From NCBI GenBank assembly GCA_022511205.1, contig JAFLRY010000005.1, forward strand, positions 1 to 64,000: DNA of 64,000 nt, written 5' to 3'. The DNA is from Eubacterium sp. Lineage in GTDB: Bacteria > Bacillota > Clostridia > Oscillospirales > Acutalibacteraceae. The position numbers and the translations under genes were made by a program. This document shows, one piece after another, positions 7,955 to 18,657 of this stretch. The notes below the pieces were generated by a model that worked only from the letters and a program-made list of their open reading frames with translations, made no database searches and was not told the DNA's origin. Numbering within the stretch: the first letter of the stretch is position 1; every line of letters starts with the position of its first letter.

Positions 7955-9418
7955 ATGTCTATGATCAAAGTTGAAAACCTCACGTTCGCCTACCCGTCAA
8001 GCTACGATAACATTTTTGAAAACGTGAATTTTCAGATAGATACCGATTGGAAGCTGGGCTTCATCGGCAGAAACGGCAGAGGGAAAACCACCTTTCTCAA
8101 TCTCCTGTTGGGAAAATATGAATACAGGGGAAAGATTTCAGCCTCCGTTCAGTTTGACTACTTCCCCTACTCCGTTGAGGATAAGAGCAGATTCACCGAG
8201 GATATTTTGCAGGAGATCTGCCCGCTTGCGGAGGAATGGGAACTGATGAGGGAGCTTTCCTATCTTGAGGTGAACAGCGACGTGCTTTGGCGACCCTTTG
8301 ACACGCTTTCAAACGGCGAGCAGACGAAGGTTTTGCTTGCCGCGCTTTTCCTGAACGAGGGGCATTTTTTGCTGATAGACGAGCCCACCAACCATCTGGA
8401 TATTCAGGCAAGGGAAATGGTATCCGCCTATCTGAAAAAGAAAAAAGGCTTTATTTTAGTTTCGCACGACCGCCGCTTTTTAGACGGCTGTATCGATCAC
8501 GTTCTGTCCATAAACAGAGCAAATATTGAGGTACAGACCGGGAATTTTTCCTCTTATATGGAAAACTTCGAACGCCGGCAGGAATTCGAGCTGGCGCAAA
8601 ACGAGCGGTTGCAACGGGATATCGGCAGACTAAAGCAGGCGGCACGGCGCACGGCGGTGTGGTCTGATAAGCTGGAGGCGTCCAAAATCGGCGCGGGTGC
8701 TGCTAAAGGCTACATAAGCCATAGAGCCGCCAAAATGATGAAACGCTCAAAATCCATCGAAGCAAGACAGAACAGGGCTATCGAGGAAAAATCGGGACTG
8801 CTGAAAAACGTTGAGACCGCCGAAAGCCTGAAATTCTTTCCCCAATCCTATTACGCCGATACTCTTGCCACCTTTTCCGACGTTTCTGTCAGCTATGATG
8901 GGAATACTGTTTGCGCTCCGACCTCATTCACGATCAAACGCGGTGACCGCGTGGTGCTTGACGGCAGAAACGGCAGCGGCAAAAGCAGTTTGCTGAAGCT
9001 GCTCATAGGTGAAAACATAGAGCATACGGGAACGGTTTCCGTTGGCTCGGGGCTTATCATTTCCTACGTGCCTCAGGACACCTCCAATCTGAAAGGAAGG
9101 CTTACGGACTTTGCCGAAAAAAGCCACTTAGAGGAAAGCCTGTTTAAAGCGCTTTTGCGAAAGCTGGGCTTTGAACAGGTGCAGTTTGAAAAAGATATGA
9201 GGGATTTTTCAGGCGGGCAAAAGAAAAAGGTGCTGATTGCAAAAAGCCTTTGCGAGCAGGCGCACCTGTACGTTTGGGATGAGCCTCTCAACTTTATTGA
9301 CGTCTATTCCAGAATGCAGATCGAGGATCTCATAAAAGAGTATTCGCCCACGATGATTTTCGTTGAACATGATAAAGCGTTCCGAGATGCAGTTTCTACA
9401 AAAACCGTAGAGCTGTAA
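7955..9418 (+). CDS. ABC-F family ATPase, Lsa-like (putative ribosomal protection / antibiotic resistance)
   Basis: Two NBDs (GRNGRGKTTF, LSNGEQTKVLLAALFLNEGHFLLIDEPTNHLD; GRNGSGKSSL, FSGGQKKKVLIAKSL) without TM domains. 'DTDWKLGFIGRNGRGKTT', 'VLWRPFDTLSNGE' and 'LKKKKGFILVSHDR' resemble Lsa-type proteins from recall. Confidence 0.85.
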   Translation: MSMIKVENLTFAYPSSYDNIFENVNFQIDTDWKLGFIGRNGRGKTTFLNLLLGKYEYRGKISASVQFDYFPYSVEDKSRFTEDILQEICPLAEEWELMRELSYLEVNSDVLWRPFDTLSNGEQTKVLLAALFLNEGHFLLIDEPTNHLDIQAREMVSAYLKKKKGFILVSHDRRFLDGCIDHVLSINRANIEVQTGNFSSYMENFERRQEFELAQNERLQRDIGRLKQAARRTAVWSDKLEASKIGAGAAKGYISHRAAKMMKRSKSIEARQNRAIEEKSGLLKNVETAESLKFFPQSYYADTLATFSDVSVSYDGNTVCAPTSFTIKRGDRVVLDGRNGSGKSSLLKLLIGENIEHTGTVSVGSGLIISYVPQDTSNLKGRLTDFAEKSHLEESLFKALLRKLGFEQVQFEKDMRDFSGGQKKKVLIAKSLCEQAHLYVWDEPLNFIDVYSRMQIEDLIKEYSPTMIFVEHDKAFRDAVSTKTVEL

Positions 9419-9451
9419 AAAATCTGTTTTTTTACACATAGCAAGCAAAAA

Positions 9452-9474
9452 GAGCGGATACCACGTATCCGCTC
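9452..9474. terminator. Bidirectional hairpin between ABC-F and ilvC
   Basis: GAGCGGATA-CCACG-TATCCGCTC between convergent genes. Confidence 0.7.
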
Positions 9475-9496
9475 AAATCGTTTAAGCACAATTCAA

Positions 9497-10591
<1,095 letters not shown>

Positions 10592-10735
10592 TTACTTCCT
10601 TATTATTTCGTCAAGACGTTTTTGCCCATTACCCTTGTAAAATCCCAGAAATAGTAGTAAAATATAAGGGTTGAGAGAGCCAAACCCAAGTCGGTTTTCT
10701 CAACCCTATGATTATATAGATTTATTAACAAAGAA

Positions 10736-11977
10736 GTGATAGCATTGAATAAAGCTCAGGAGCTGAGATTCTATCTTGAGGCGCTTTGTGTATACGATCT
10801 TAAAAAGGATGACGTTATCTCATCCCTGCTTGATCTTTTACAGAGCATAAATGATGAAACGGTGCTTGAAAAGCAGAGCGAATTTTTCAGAAAGGTTACG
10901 AGCCACAAATCCTTTGCCGAGTACGTTTCAAGGCTGATACTGACGGACGACAACGCTTTTACAAAAGCGGCGGCAAGCGGAGCTGTGGACAAGCTGCCTG
11001 CCGCTGTCCTCAACGGAGTTAAGAGTGATCTTGAAAAGCTGGAGGCTATCGCCTTTATCCGCCCCGAAGATATTTACACTTCTGTTGAAAACGAAGATCT
11101 CAAAAACGTTTTGAAAACGCTCCCCGCCTGGGAAACCGGCGCGGCGGCGCTTCCTCTTAAAAGAAATTGGAAAGATCAAATAGACGAGCTTACCCAATAC
11201 CACAGGCAAAACGGATACGGCGCCTATTCAAAATACACCGCCTTTATCTGGCGAGATCACGCCCTTTGCCCCATCGCGGGGACTGATCCCATTTTGCTGA
11301 GCGATCTTAAAAACTACGAAACTCAGCGCCAAAAGGTGATCGATAATACGGAGAGCTTTGTTAACGGCTATCCCTCAAACAACGTTCTCCTTTACGGAGA
11401 CAGGGGCACCGGCAAAAGTTCCACCGTTCACGCCGTTTTAAATGAATACGCCTCTCAAGGGCTTCGAATGATAGAGATATCAAAGGACGATATTCCCGAT
11501 CTCAATCTAATTCGTGAGCAGCTTGCGGAATGCCCGATGAAGTTTATTATTTTCATCGATGATCTTTGCTTTGATTCCCACGATGATTCCTTCGGAAAGC
11601 TCAAGGCGGCACTGGAGGGAAGCCTTTCGGGAAGAAAGCCCAACACGATCATTTACGCCACTTCAAACAGGCGGCATCTTATCAAAGAAAGCTTTTCCGA
11701 CCGTGAAAACGATATCAACAGAAACGATATCATGCAGGAGCAGCTGAGCCTTTCAGACCGCTTCGGTCTTTGCATAACCTTTATCAATCCCGATAAAAAG
11801 GGCTTTCTTGATATCGTTGACAAAATCGCGGCGGACAGAGGCCTTGACGTTGATAAAGACAAGCTCCACTTGGTTGCGGAGCAATGGGCTTCGCGCAAGG
11901 GCGGAAGATCACCGCGCTGCGCAAGGCAGTTTATCGATTTCGTAGAAAGCGCAAGGATGCGCGGGAAAGAATGGTAA
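10736..11977 (+). CDS. DUF815-type ATP-binding protein (AAA+)
   Basis: Walker A NVLLYGDRGTGKSSTVHAVL, Walker B KFIIFIDDLCFD, IIYATSNRRHLIKESFSDRE. Confidence 0.85.
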   Translation: MIALNKAQELRFYLEALCVYDLKKDDVISSLLDLLQSINDETVLEKQSEFFRKVTSHKSFAEYVSRLILTDDNAFTKAAASGAVDKLPAAVLNGVKSDLEKLEAIAFIRPEDIYTSVENEDLKNVLKTLPAWETGAAALPLKRNWKDQIDELTQYHRQNGYGAYSKYTAFIWRDHALCPIAGTDPILLSDLKNYETQRQKVIDNTESFVNGYPSNNVLLYGDRGTGKSSTVHAVLNEYASQGLRMIEISKDDIPDLNLIREQLAECPMKFIIFIDDLCFDSHDDSFGKLKAALEGSLSGRKPNTIIYATSNRRHLIKESFSDRENDINRNDIMQEQLSLSDRFGLCITFINPDKKGFLDIVDKIAADRGLDVDKDKLHLVAEQWASRKGGRSPRCARQFIDFVESARMRGKEW

Positions 11978-12104
11978 AAATCAGTTAAAAGAATATTCAC
12001 AAAATTAATTGAATGTTCAATAAATCACCGAAAAAATATAACAAAATAGTGGTAATTATATATCATTGAGCGTTGAACCACGGCAAAAAAGGAGAAAATA
12101 ACCT

Positions 12105-12797
12105 ATGAGCAATAAAATTCTTGTTGTTGACGACGATCTTCATATCTGCGAGCTGCTGAAGCTCTATCTTGAAAACGAAAGCTACACGGTCTACACCGCC
12201 AACGACGGCCAGACGGCAGTGGATACCTTTCATTCAAAATCGCCCGATCTTGTTTTGCTTGATATAATGCTTCCGAAAATGGACGGCTGGCAGGTTTGCC
12301 GCGAGATACGCAAAATCTCCTCCGCGCCGATCATTATGCTCAGCGCCAAGGGCGAGACCTTCGACAAGGTGCTGGGGCTTGAGCTGGGGGCGGACGATTA
12401 CGTTACCAAGCCCTTTGACGCAAAAGAAGTTGTTGCGCGCATCAAGGCAGTACTTCGCAGAACTAAGGACGACAGCGAAGCCGTCACTGAAAAAAAGACT
12501 GTTGTTTATGACGGCCTTGAGATCAATCTCGTAAACTACGAGCTTAAAGTAAAGGGCGTTGCGGTGGACACTCCGCCGAAAGAGCTTGAGCTCATTTACC
12601 ACTTTGCTTCAAATCCCAACAGAGTTTACACCCGCGATCAGCTGCTGGACGAGGTCTGGGGCTTTGATTATTACGGAGATTCCAGAACGGTAGACGTTCA
12701 CGTTAAAAGGCTTCGTGAAAAGCTGGAGGGCGTTTCCGACAAATGGACTTTAAAAACCGTTTGGGGTGTTGGATACAAATTTGAAACCAAGGAATAA
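12105..12797 (+). CDS. OmpR/PhoB-family response regulator
   Basis: ILVVDDDLHICELLKLYLENE, LVLLDIMLPKMDGWQVCREIR, LGADDYVTKPFD; C-terminal winged helix (RTVDVHVKRLREKLE). Confidence 0.97.
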   Translation: MSNKILVVDDDLHICELLKLYLENESYTVYTANDGQTAVDTFHSKSPDLVLLDIMLPKMDGWQVCREIRKISSAPIIMLSAKGETFDKVLGLELGADDYVTKPFDAKEVVARIKAVLRRTKDDSEAVTEKKTVVYDGLEINLVNYELKVKGVAVDTPPKELELIYHFASNPNRVYTRDQLLDEVWGFDYYGDSRTVDVHVKRLREKLEGVSDKWTLKTVWGVGYKFETKE

Positions 12798-12802
12798 CGC
12801 CC

Positions 12803-14344
12803 ATGGTTGTAATCGATAAAGTTAGATCCGCAAAGCGGCGGATATCGGATTACATCCTGATACGAACGAATATCTTCACGAAAAACTTTCTCACCTTCGC
12901 GCTGGTGTTTTTCATAATGCTGACGGTCCTCGGAACTTCAATGTTTATCCTGATGAATAATTACACGGATAACACACAGACCGAGCTTCTTATTGATAAC
13001 ACCGGATCGATAAAAGAGACGGTTGAGGGTATGATAACGCTTCAGGATATGAATAAAAAATACAGCTGGGAAAAAGCGATCATATGCGAGACCATTTCCA
13101 CGATATCCCAATCGATAGACGCGGATATTTTCGTCTGTGACGTGGACGGCAATATCATCTTTTGCGGAGAACGCGCGGACACGCCCCTGTTTTCCATGAC
13201 GCTTGATCCCTGCCCTGAACACGACGGCTACCGCATAAACACGAATATCCTATCCCGTGTTTACGAGGAAGAAAAGTACGTTGAAAAAACGAGACTTTTC
13301 AATATGCAGTATTTCGTGGTTGCGCGACCGATCATATCGGACGGTCATATCATCGGATCTGTTTTTGCCCTTACAAGCACCGGACTTCAAACCGTTACGC
13401 TCGATATTTTCAGAATATTTTTATCCTCTGCATTTTTCTGCCTTATTCTTGCCTTTATCTGTATATACTATCTAACAAAAAGCATGGTTAAGCCGCTTCA
13501 GCAGATGAGTAAGGCAACGAAGCAGTTTGCGGTCGGCGATTTCTCTTACAGGATCAAGGTCAAGGGAAATGACGAGCTTGCGGATCTTGCGATCGCCTTT
13601 AACGATATGGCGGAGGCGCTTGACGTTCTGGAGGGCTCGAGGCGAAGCTTCGTTTCAAACGTTTCCCACGAGCTGAAAACGCCGATGACCTCGATCGCCG
13701 GCTTCATAGACGGAATGCTTGACGGCACGATCCCCAAGGATAAACAAAATTATTATCTTAATATCGTGAGCACGGAGGTGCGCCGCCTCTCCCGCCTCGT
13801 TGTTTCAATGCTGAATATGAGCAAAATCGAGAGCGGCGATATTGAAATGAAACCGTCAAGCTACGAGCTTTCGGATCAGATCATCCACATTCTTTTGACC
13901 TTTGAGCAAAAGATCTCCGAAAAGAACATCGAGATACGCGGGCTTGACAATTTGAATCCCGTTCAGATCGTTGCCGATCCCGATATGATCTACCAGGCGG
14001 TCTATAATCTTTTTGACAATGCCGTTAAATTCACCAATGAAAACGGATATATCGAGGTCGCTCTGACGGAGCATCCCTCTTCCGTTGAGGTAACGATCAA
14101 AAACAGCGGCGAAGGCATCAAAGATGACGAGCTCACTCACATATTTGAGCGTTTTTACAAGGTGGATAAAAGCCGAAGCCTTGATTCAAAGGGCGCGGGC
14201 CTTGGTCTTTATATAGTAAAATTAATGATTGAAATGCACGGCGGAAGAGTTTTCGCGAAAAGCGACAGCGTTGAAACCGCGGAATTTACCTTTACGCTTC
14301 CGAAGCAATTCAGTCCGATATATAACAAAAAGGAGAAAAAATAA
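12803..14344 (+). CDS. HAMP-domain sensor histidine kinase
   Basis: Two TM segments, HAMP region, FVSNVSHELKTPMTSIAGFIDGMLDGT (H-box), DNAVKFTNENG, GAGLGLYIVKLMIEMHGG. Confidence 0.97.
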   Translation: MVVIDKVRSAKRRISDYILIRTNIFTKNFLTFALVFFIMLTVLGTSMFILMNNYTDNTQTELLIDNTGSIKETVEGMITLQDMNKKYSWEKAIICETISTISQSIDADIFVCDVDGNIIFCGERADTPLFSMTLDPCPEHDGYRINTNILSRVYEEEKYVEKTRLFNMQYFVVARPIISDGHIIGSVFALTSTGLQTVTLDIFRIFLSSAFFCLILAFICIYYLTKSMVKPLQQMSKATKQFAVGDFSYRIKVKGNDELADLAIAFNDMAEALDVLEGSRRSFVSNVSHELKTPMTSIAGFIDGMLDGTIPKDKQNYYLNIVSTEVRRLSRLVVSMLNMSKIESGDIEMKPSSYELSDQIIHILLTFEQKISEKNIEIRGLDNLNPVQIVADPDMIYQAVYNLFDNAVKFTNENGYIEVALTEHPSSVEVTIKNSGEGIKDDELTHIFERFYKVDKSRSLDSKGAGLGLYIVKLMIEMHGGRVFAKSDSVETAEFTFTLPKQFSPIYNKKEKK

Positions 14345-14346
14345 CT

Positions 14347-15840
14347 ATGAGTGAATTTGAAAACGAAAACGAGTATTACACGCCCCCTCAACCCACAGAA
14401 AGCGGAAACACCGAGCCGCCGGCTGAGGAGAACACAACATATCACTTTTCCTATAAAAGGCCTGAAGAGCCGGCATATTCCGCTTCTCAGCAAAGCAACT
14501 ATTATACGCCGCCCTTCAGCAACGAAACCGAAAAGGCATATTCAGATCCTCAGCCAAACGCTTACTCGGCGCAGTATCAGCAGGAGACTGCCCACGGCGC
14601 GTCTGTTAACGGCGAGCCGGTAGATCCCGCTCCCAAAAAGAAAAACAAGACGGTAACGGTGCTCGTTTCAGCTTTCGTTGCCTGCCTTATATTCGCGGTC
14701 GTCGGGCTGTTTGCTTCGATGGGATCAAACGATCCTGTGATCCCTCCTGAAGAGGGCAGCACGAATACCACTCAGCAGGTGCAGATCCAACAGCCCAACA
14801 CTCCGTCGTCAACGAATTCAGACGGTTCGCTTTCGGTTAAGGGCGTTACCGATAAATGTATCAACTCCTGCGTGGGTATCACCGTTTATACACAGCAAAC
14901 CAGCTACAGTAATTTCTTCGGATACGGCTCGGGTTCGCAGGGAAATTCCGAAGAGGTGAAATCCGGCGAGGGTTCAGGCGTTCTTATGCTTGAAGCGAAC
15001 GGAAGAACCTACGTTATGACCTGCGCCCACGTTATCAGCGACGGTACGAGCTTCGTTGTTACCCTCAACGATAAAACCGAATACAAAGCGACTTTGGTGG
15101 GCTATGATGCTCAAACCGATATCGGCGTGCTTGCCATTAACGCTACAGGACTTCAAATCGCCGAATTCGGCGATTCCGATAAAGCGGCGCAGGGCGAGCA
15201 GGTGGTTGCCATCGGCTGCCCCGGCGGACTCAGGTTTTTAAACAGTACTGCCGTTGGCTTCATTTCTGCTCTCGGAAGACCCGTTTCTCCCATAGGATAC
15301 AATATGGAATGCATTCAGGTTGACGCGGCCATCAATCCCGGCAACAGCGGCGGCGCACTTTTCAATATGTACGGCCAGGTTATCGGCATCACCTCCTCAA
15401 AAATCGCCGCAACTGATTACGAGGGCATGGGCTTTGCCGTTCCGAGCAACACGGCGGTAAACACGGCAAACAGCCTTATCCGAGTTGGTTACGTTGAGGG
15501 CAGAGCAATGATAGGAATAACCTATAAGGCAATAACCACTTATTCAAATTCCGACGCCATTATCAACGCGCTGGCACAACTCGGCTATGAAAATGCTTAC
15601 GGAACGATGGTAATCAACACGATCAGAGAAGAATCCGATCTCAGCACAAAAGACGTTAAAGCCTACGATATGATCGTTGCCATAAACGGAAAAACGCTTA
15701 CCTCAACAGATATTGTGACCTCGGCTCTGTCAAACAGTAAACCCGGAGATACGGTTAAGCTCACTATGGCGCGCATTCAGAATAATCAGATAGATACTTT
15801 TGAAATCGAATGCAAGCTGATCGAGAATAAAGGAAATTAA
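14347..15840 (+). CDS. htrA: S1C-family serine protease (HtrA/DegP-like) with TM anchor and PDZ domain
   Basis: GEGSGVLML...TCAHVI (His), YDAQTDIGVLAI (Asp), INPGNSGGALFNMYGQVIGI (Ser), C-terminal PDZ; disordered N-terminus then TM. Confidence 0.93.
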   Translation: MSEFENENEYYTPPQPTESGNTEPPAEENTTYHFSYKRPEEPAYSASQQSNYYTPPFSNETEKAYSDPQPNAYSAQYQQETAHGASVNGEPVDPAPKKKNKTVTVLVSAFVACLIFAVVGLFASMGSNDPVIPPEEGSTNTTQQVQIQQPNTPSSTNSDGSLSVKGVTDKCINSCVGITVYTQQTSYSNFFGYGSGSQGNSEEVKSGEGSGVLMLEANGRTYVMTCAHVISDGTSFVVTLNDKTEYKATLVGYDAQTDIGVLAINATGLQIAEFGDSDKAAQGEQVVAIGCPGGLRFLNSTAVGFISALGRPVSPIGYNMECIQVDAAINPGNSGGALFNMYGQVIGITSSKIAATDYEGMGFAVPSNTAVNTANSLIRVGYVEGRAMIGITYKAITTYSNSDAIINALAQLGYENAYGTMVINTIREESDLSTKDVKAYDMIVAINGKTLTSTDIVTSALSNSKPGDTVKLTMARIQNNQIDTFEIECKLIENKGN

Positions 15841-15868
15841 GTTTTCCGCCATACTTCAAATTCGAAAA

Positions 15869-15894
15869 CCCTCCCTACTTGGGAGGGCTTTTTT
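15869..15894 (+). terminator. Terminator after the htrA-like gene
   Basis: CCCTCCC-TACTT-GGGAGGG-CTTTTTT. Confidence 0.9.
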
Positions 15895-15971
15895 ATATCG
15901 ATTCGCCAAACCGGGTTGTGTCACCCCTGCCCATTCTTCATAGAATACACTGAATGAATGGAGGAAAAACG

Positions 15972-17054
15972 ATGGCAACCATCAGCTTATGTATGATAGT
16001 TAAAAATGAAGAAAAGGTTCTCTCCCGATGCCTTGAAAGCATAAAAAGCGCCGTGGACGAAATAATTATCGTTGATACGGGTAGCAACGACAAAACGAAA
16101 GAGATCGCTCTTGAATACACCGATAAGGTATATGACTTTGAATGGATAGACGATTTCTCCGCCGCAAGGAATTTTGCTTTTTCGAAGGGCAAAATGGATT
16201 TTTTGATGTGGCTTGACGCGGACGATGTTGTCACGCCCGAAAGCCTCGCAAAACTTATCGAGCTAAAAGAGCGTTTAGACGGTACAGACGTGGTTATGCT
16301 GAAATATAACACAGCTTTTGACGAAAACGGCAACCCGACTTTTTCATATTTCAGAGAAAGGATCGTCCGCCGAAGTGTTCCACATCAATGGGAAGGGCGT
16401 GTACACGAGGCAATAAGCTGTAAAGGCGTGGTGCTTTACAGTGATGTTGCGATAAATCACCAATCTATAAAGACAAAATACAGTACGCGAAATCTTGAAA
16501 TTTTCGAAAAACAAGCGTCGAACGGAGAAAAAATGTCCCCAAGAGACCTATTTTATTATGGAAGAGAGCTGTTTTACCATAAAAAATACGAAAAAGCGGT
16601 AAAAATCCTCTCATCTTTTCTGGATGATAAAAATGGCTGGATAGAGAACAAAATCGAAGCCTGTAAAGTACTTTCACTTGTCAATATTGAAATAGGAAAT
16701 TGCGACAAAGCGTTTGAAAATCTCTTCAATTCCTTTAAATATGACGCTCCCCGAGCGGAGATTTGCTGCGCCATCGGCGATCTTTTTATGAAGCAGAGCG
16801 ATTACAGAAAAGCGATCTATTGGTTTGAGCTGGCGCTTACGCTTCCAAAGGACGAAAGCCGGGGCGGTTTCACCGATCTTGACGCCTACGGCTATCTTCC
16901 ATGCATTCAGCTTTGCGTTTGCTTTGATAAATTAAAGAATTATGCAAAAGCAAAAGAATATAATGACAGAGCGGGTTCCTTCAGACCGAGATCTGAATCG
17001 TATCTCCATAATTTGAAATATTTCGATGACCTTCACACAAAGGGTATTCTTTGA
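15972..17054 (+). CDS. GT2-family glycosyltransferase fused to TPR-like C-terminus
   Basis: ISLCMIVKNEEKVLSRCLESIKSAVDEIIIVDTGSNDKTKEIA, DFMLWLDADD-like segment (MDFLMWLDADD), helical repeats afterwards. ATG 15972 follows a GGAGG-type RBS. Confidence 0.9.
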   Translation: MATISLCMIVKNEEKVLSRCLESIKSAVDEIIIVDTGSNDKTKEIALEYTDKVYDFEWIDDFSAARNFAFSKGKMDFLMWLDADDVVTPESLAKLIELKERLDGTDVVMLKYNTAFDENGNPTFSYFRERIVRRSVPHQWEGRVHEAISCKGVVLYSDVAINHQSIKTKYSTRNLEIFEKQASNGEKMSPRDLFYYGRELFYHKKYEKAVKILSSFLDDKNGWIENKIEACKVLSLVNIEIGNCDKAFENLFNSFKYDAPRAEICCAIGDLFMKQSDYRKAIYWFELALTLPKDESRGGFTDLDAYGYLPCIQLCVCFDKLKNYAKAKEYNDRAGSFRPRSESYLHNLKYFDDLHTKGIL

Positions 17055-17125
17055 ATAGATTAGATATAGATGTGTTGGGGTGATCATTCACTCAGCGCAT
17101 CTATAATAACTAAGGAGTGCAAACT

Positions 17126-18562
17126 ATGCGTTTAAATACAAATATTTTCAACGGAAACAGCGATTCACAGTCAGATCGAAACTGCGATTGCTTTAGAAAT
17201 CATTGCTGCTGTGAGTGCAGAGGCGCAACCGGTGCTACCGGTCCCACAGGGCCCACAGGTCCTACGGGCGCTACCGGCTTTTCAGTAGTTGGTCCCACAG
17301 GTCCGACTGGCCCCACCGGCCCTACCGGAGCTACCGGCGCAACAGGTCCCGCAGGTCTTTCAATAATCGGCCCCACCGGCGCGACAGGTGCAACCGGCGT
17401 AACCGGCGTTACAGGTCCTACCGGACCTACAGGCGCTACCGGCGCCAACGGCGTTGCCGGACCTACGGGTGCTGCAGGTGCTACTGGCGCCACCGGTCCT
17501 GCCGGGGCAACCGGCGCAGTCGGAGCAACCGGAGCGAACGGAGCAACAGGTCCGACCGGTCCTACCGGTGCTACCGGCGCAAACGGAGTTGCCGGCGCAA
17601 CAGGAGCTACCGGCGTCACTGGCGCTACCGGTCCTGCCGGTGCTACCGGCGTTACTGGCGCTACCGGCGCAAACGGCGTAACAGGTCCTACAGGCCCAAC
17701 CGGTGCTACGGGTGCTACCGGCGCTACAGGTGCTAACGGTGCGGCAGGTCCTACAGGTGTTACCGGCGCTACGGGCGCGGACGGTGCCGTAGGCGCTACC
17801 GGTCCAACCGGTCCCACCGGTGCTAACGGCGTAACAGGTCCTACAGGTGCTACCGGCGCCACCGGCGCAAACGGCGCGGCAGGTGCTACGGGCGCAACGG
17901 GAGCCACCGGTGCAGACGGCGCGGCAGGTCCAACAGGTCCTACGGGCGCTACAGGTGCGGACGGCGCGGTAGGTCCAACAGGTCCTACGGGCGCTACAGG
18001 TGCGGACGGCGCGGTAGGTGCTACGGGCGCTACAGGTGCTACCGGGGCAACAGGTGCTACCGGGGCAACAGGTGCAGTCGGAGCTACGGGCGCAACTGGC
18101 GCTACGGGTGCTACCGGTGCTACAGGCGCTACCGGAACAGGACTTGCGGCTTACGGCGGACTTTATAATCTCACTTCACAGACGGTAGCATTGACCACGA
18201 ACGTTCCAACTGTGGTTCCGCTTCCCACGCCGATGCCCGCCTTGAACGTAACCTACACCCCCGCGAACTCCATCACCTTAGGTGAAGCGGGAGATTATGA
18301 GATCAACTATGCCACCACTGCCTCTATCGGAGCAGGCACGACTCTTACCCTTGCGGTTCGCAGAAACGGAAATAATATTCCCGAAGCAACTCATTCACGC
18401 TCAATAATATCGGGTGACAGCTCTCTCTTCAGCGGCAGTATTATCATCTCTTTAACCGAAGGCGACGTTATCGATATGGTATTTTCCGCGCCGATCGCGG
18501 TAACCGTATCACTCAGCGGCAACGCCAGCGCGACGCTTTCCGTTAAGAAGCTTAATGAATAA
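17126..18562 (+). CDS. Collagen-like GXT-repeat protein with Cys-rich N-terminus and BclA-like C-terminal domain (putative exosporium/spore-surface filament)
   Basis: [14 protein letters not shown] then ~100 G-X-T/P/N triplets ([13 protein letters not shown]...), C-terminal domain [28 protein letters not shown]...VKKLNE. ATG at 17126 after AAGGAGTGC. Confidence 0.9.
   Translation: MRLNTNIFNGNSDSQSDRNCDCFRNHCCCECRGATGATGPTGPTGPTGATGFSVVGPTGPTGPTGPTGATGATGPAGLSIIGPTGATGATGVTGVTGPTGPTGATGANGVAGPTGAAGATGATGPAGATGAVGATGANGATGPTGPTGATGANGVAGATGATGVTGATGPAGATGVTGATGANGVTGPTGPTGATGATGATGANGAAGPTGVTGATGADGAVGATGPTGPTGANGVTGPTGATGATGANGAAGATGATGATGADGAAGPTGPTGATGADGAVGPTGPTGATGADGAVGATGATGATGATGATGATGAVGATGATGATGATGATGATGTGLAAYGGLYNLTSQTVALTTNVPTVVPLPTPMPALNVTYTPANSITLGEAGDYEINYATTASIGAGTTLTLAVRRNGNNIPEATHSRSIISGDSSLFSGSIIISLTEGDVIDMVFSAPIAVTVSLSGNASATLSVKKLNE
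17220..18135 (+). repeat. Low-complexity GGN-CCN-ACN tandem coding repeat
   Basis: Continuous 9-nt and 18-nt periodicity (GGC GCT ACC and variants). Confidence 0.9.
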
Positions 18563-18624
18563 GACTTTATTGCCAAAAGTATTCCGTTACAAGACAGATT
18601 TTTCAAAAAAATAACGTAAAAAAA

Positions 18625-18657
18625 TCCGAACGCGTTATGCGTTCGGATCACTTTTTT
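18625..18657. terminator. Bidirectional terminator between the collagen-like gene and folT
   Basis: AAAAAAATCCGAACGC-GTTAT-GCGTTCGGATCACTTTTTT. Confidence 0.85.

Noticed and set aside
17200-17907. 235-aa Pro/Ala/Val-rich minus-strand ORF and other frame ORFs (17215-17736, 17454-17681)
   Set aside because: Mirror translations of the collagen-like GGN-CCN-ACN repeat. The + strand frame has RBS, start, meaningful N- and C-terminal domains.
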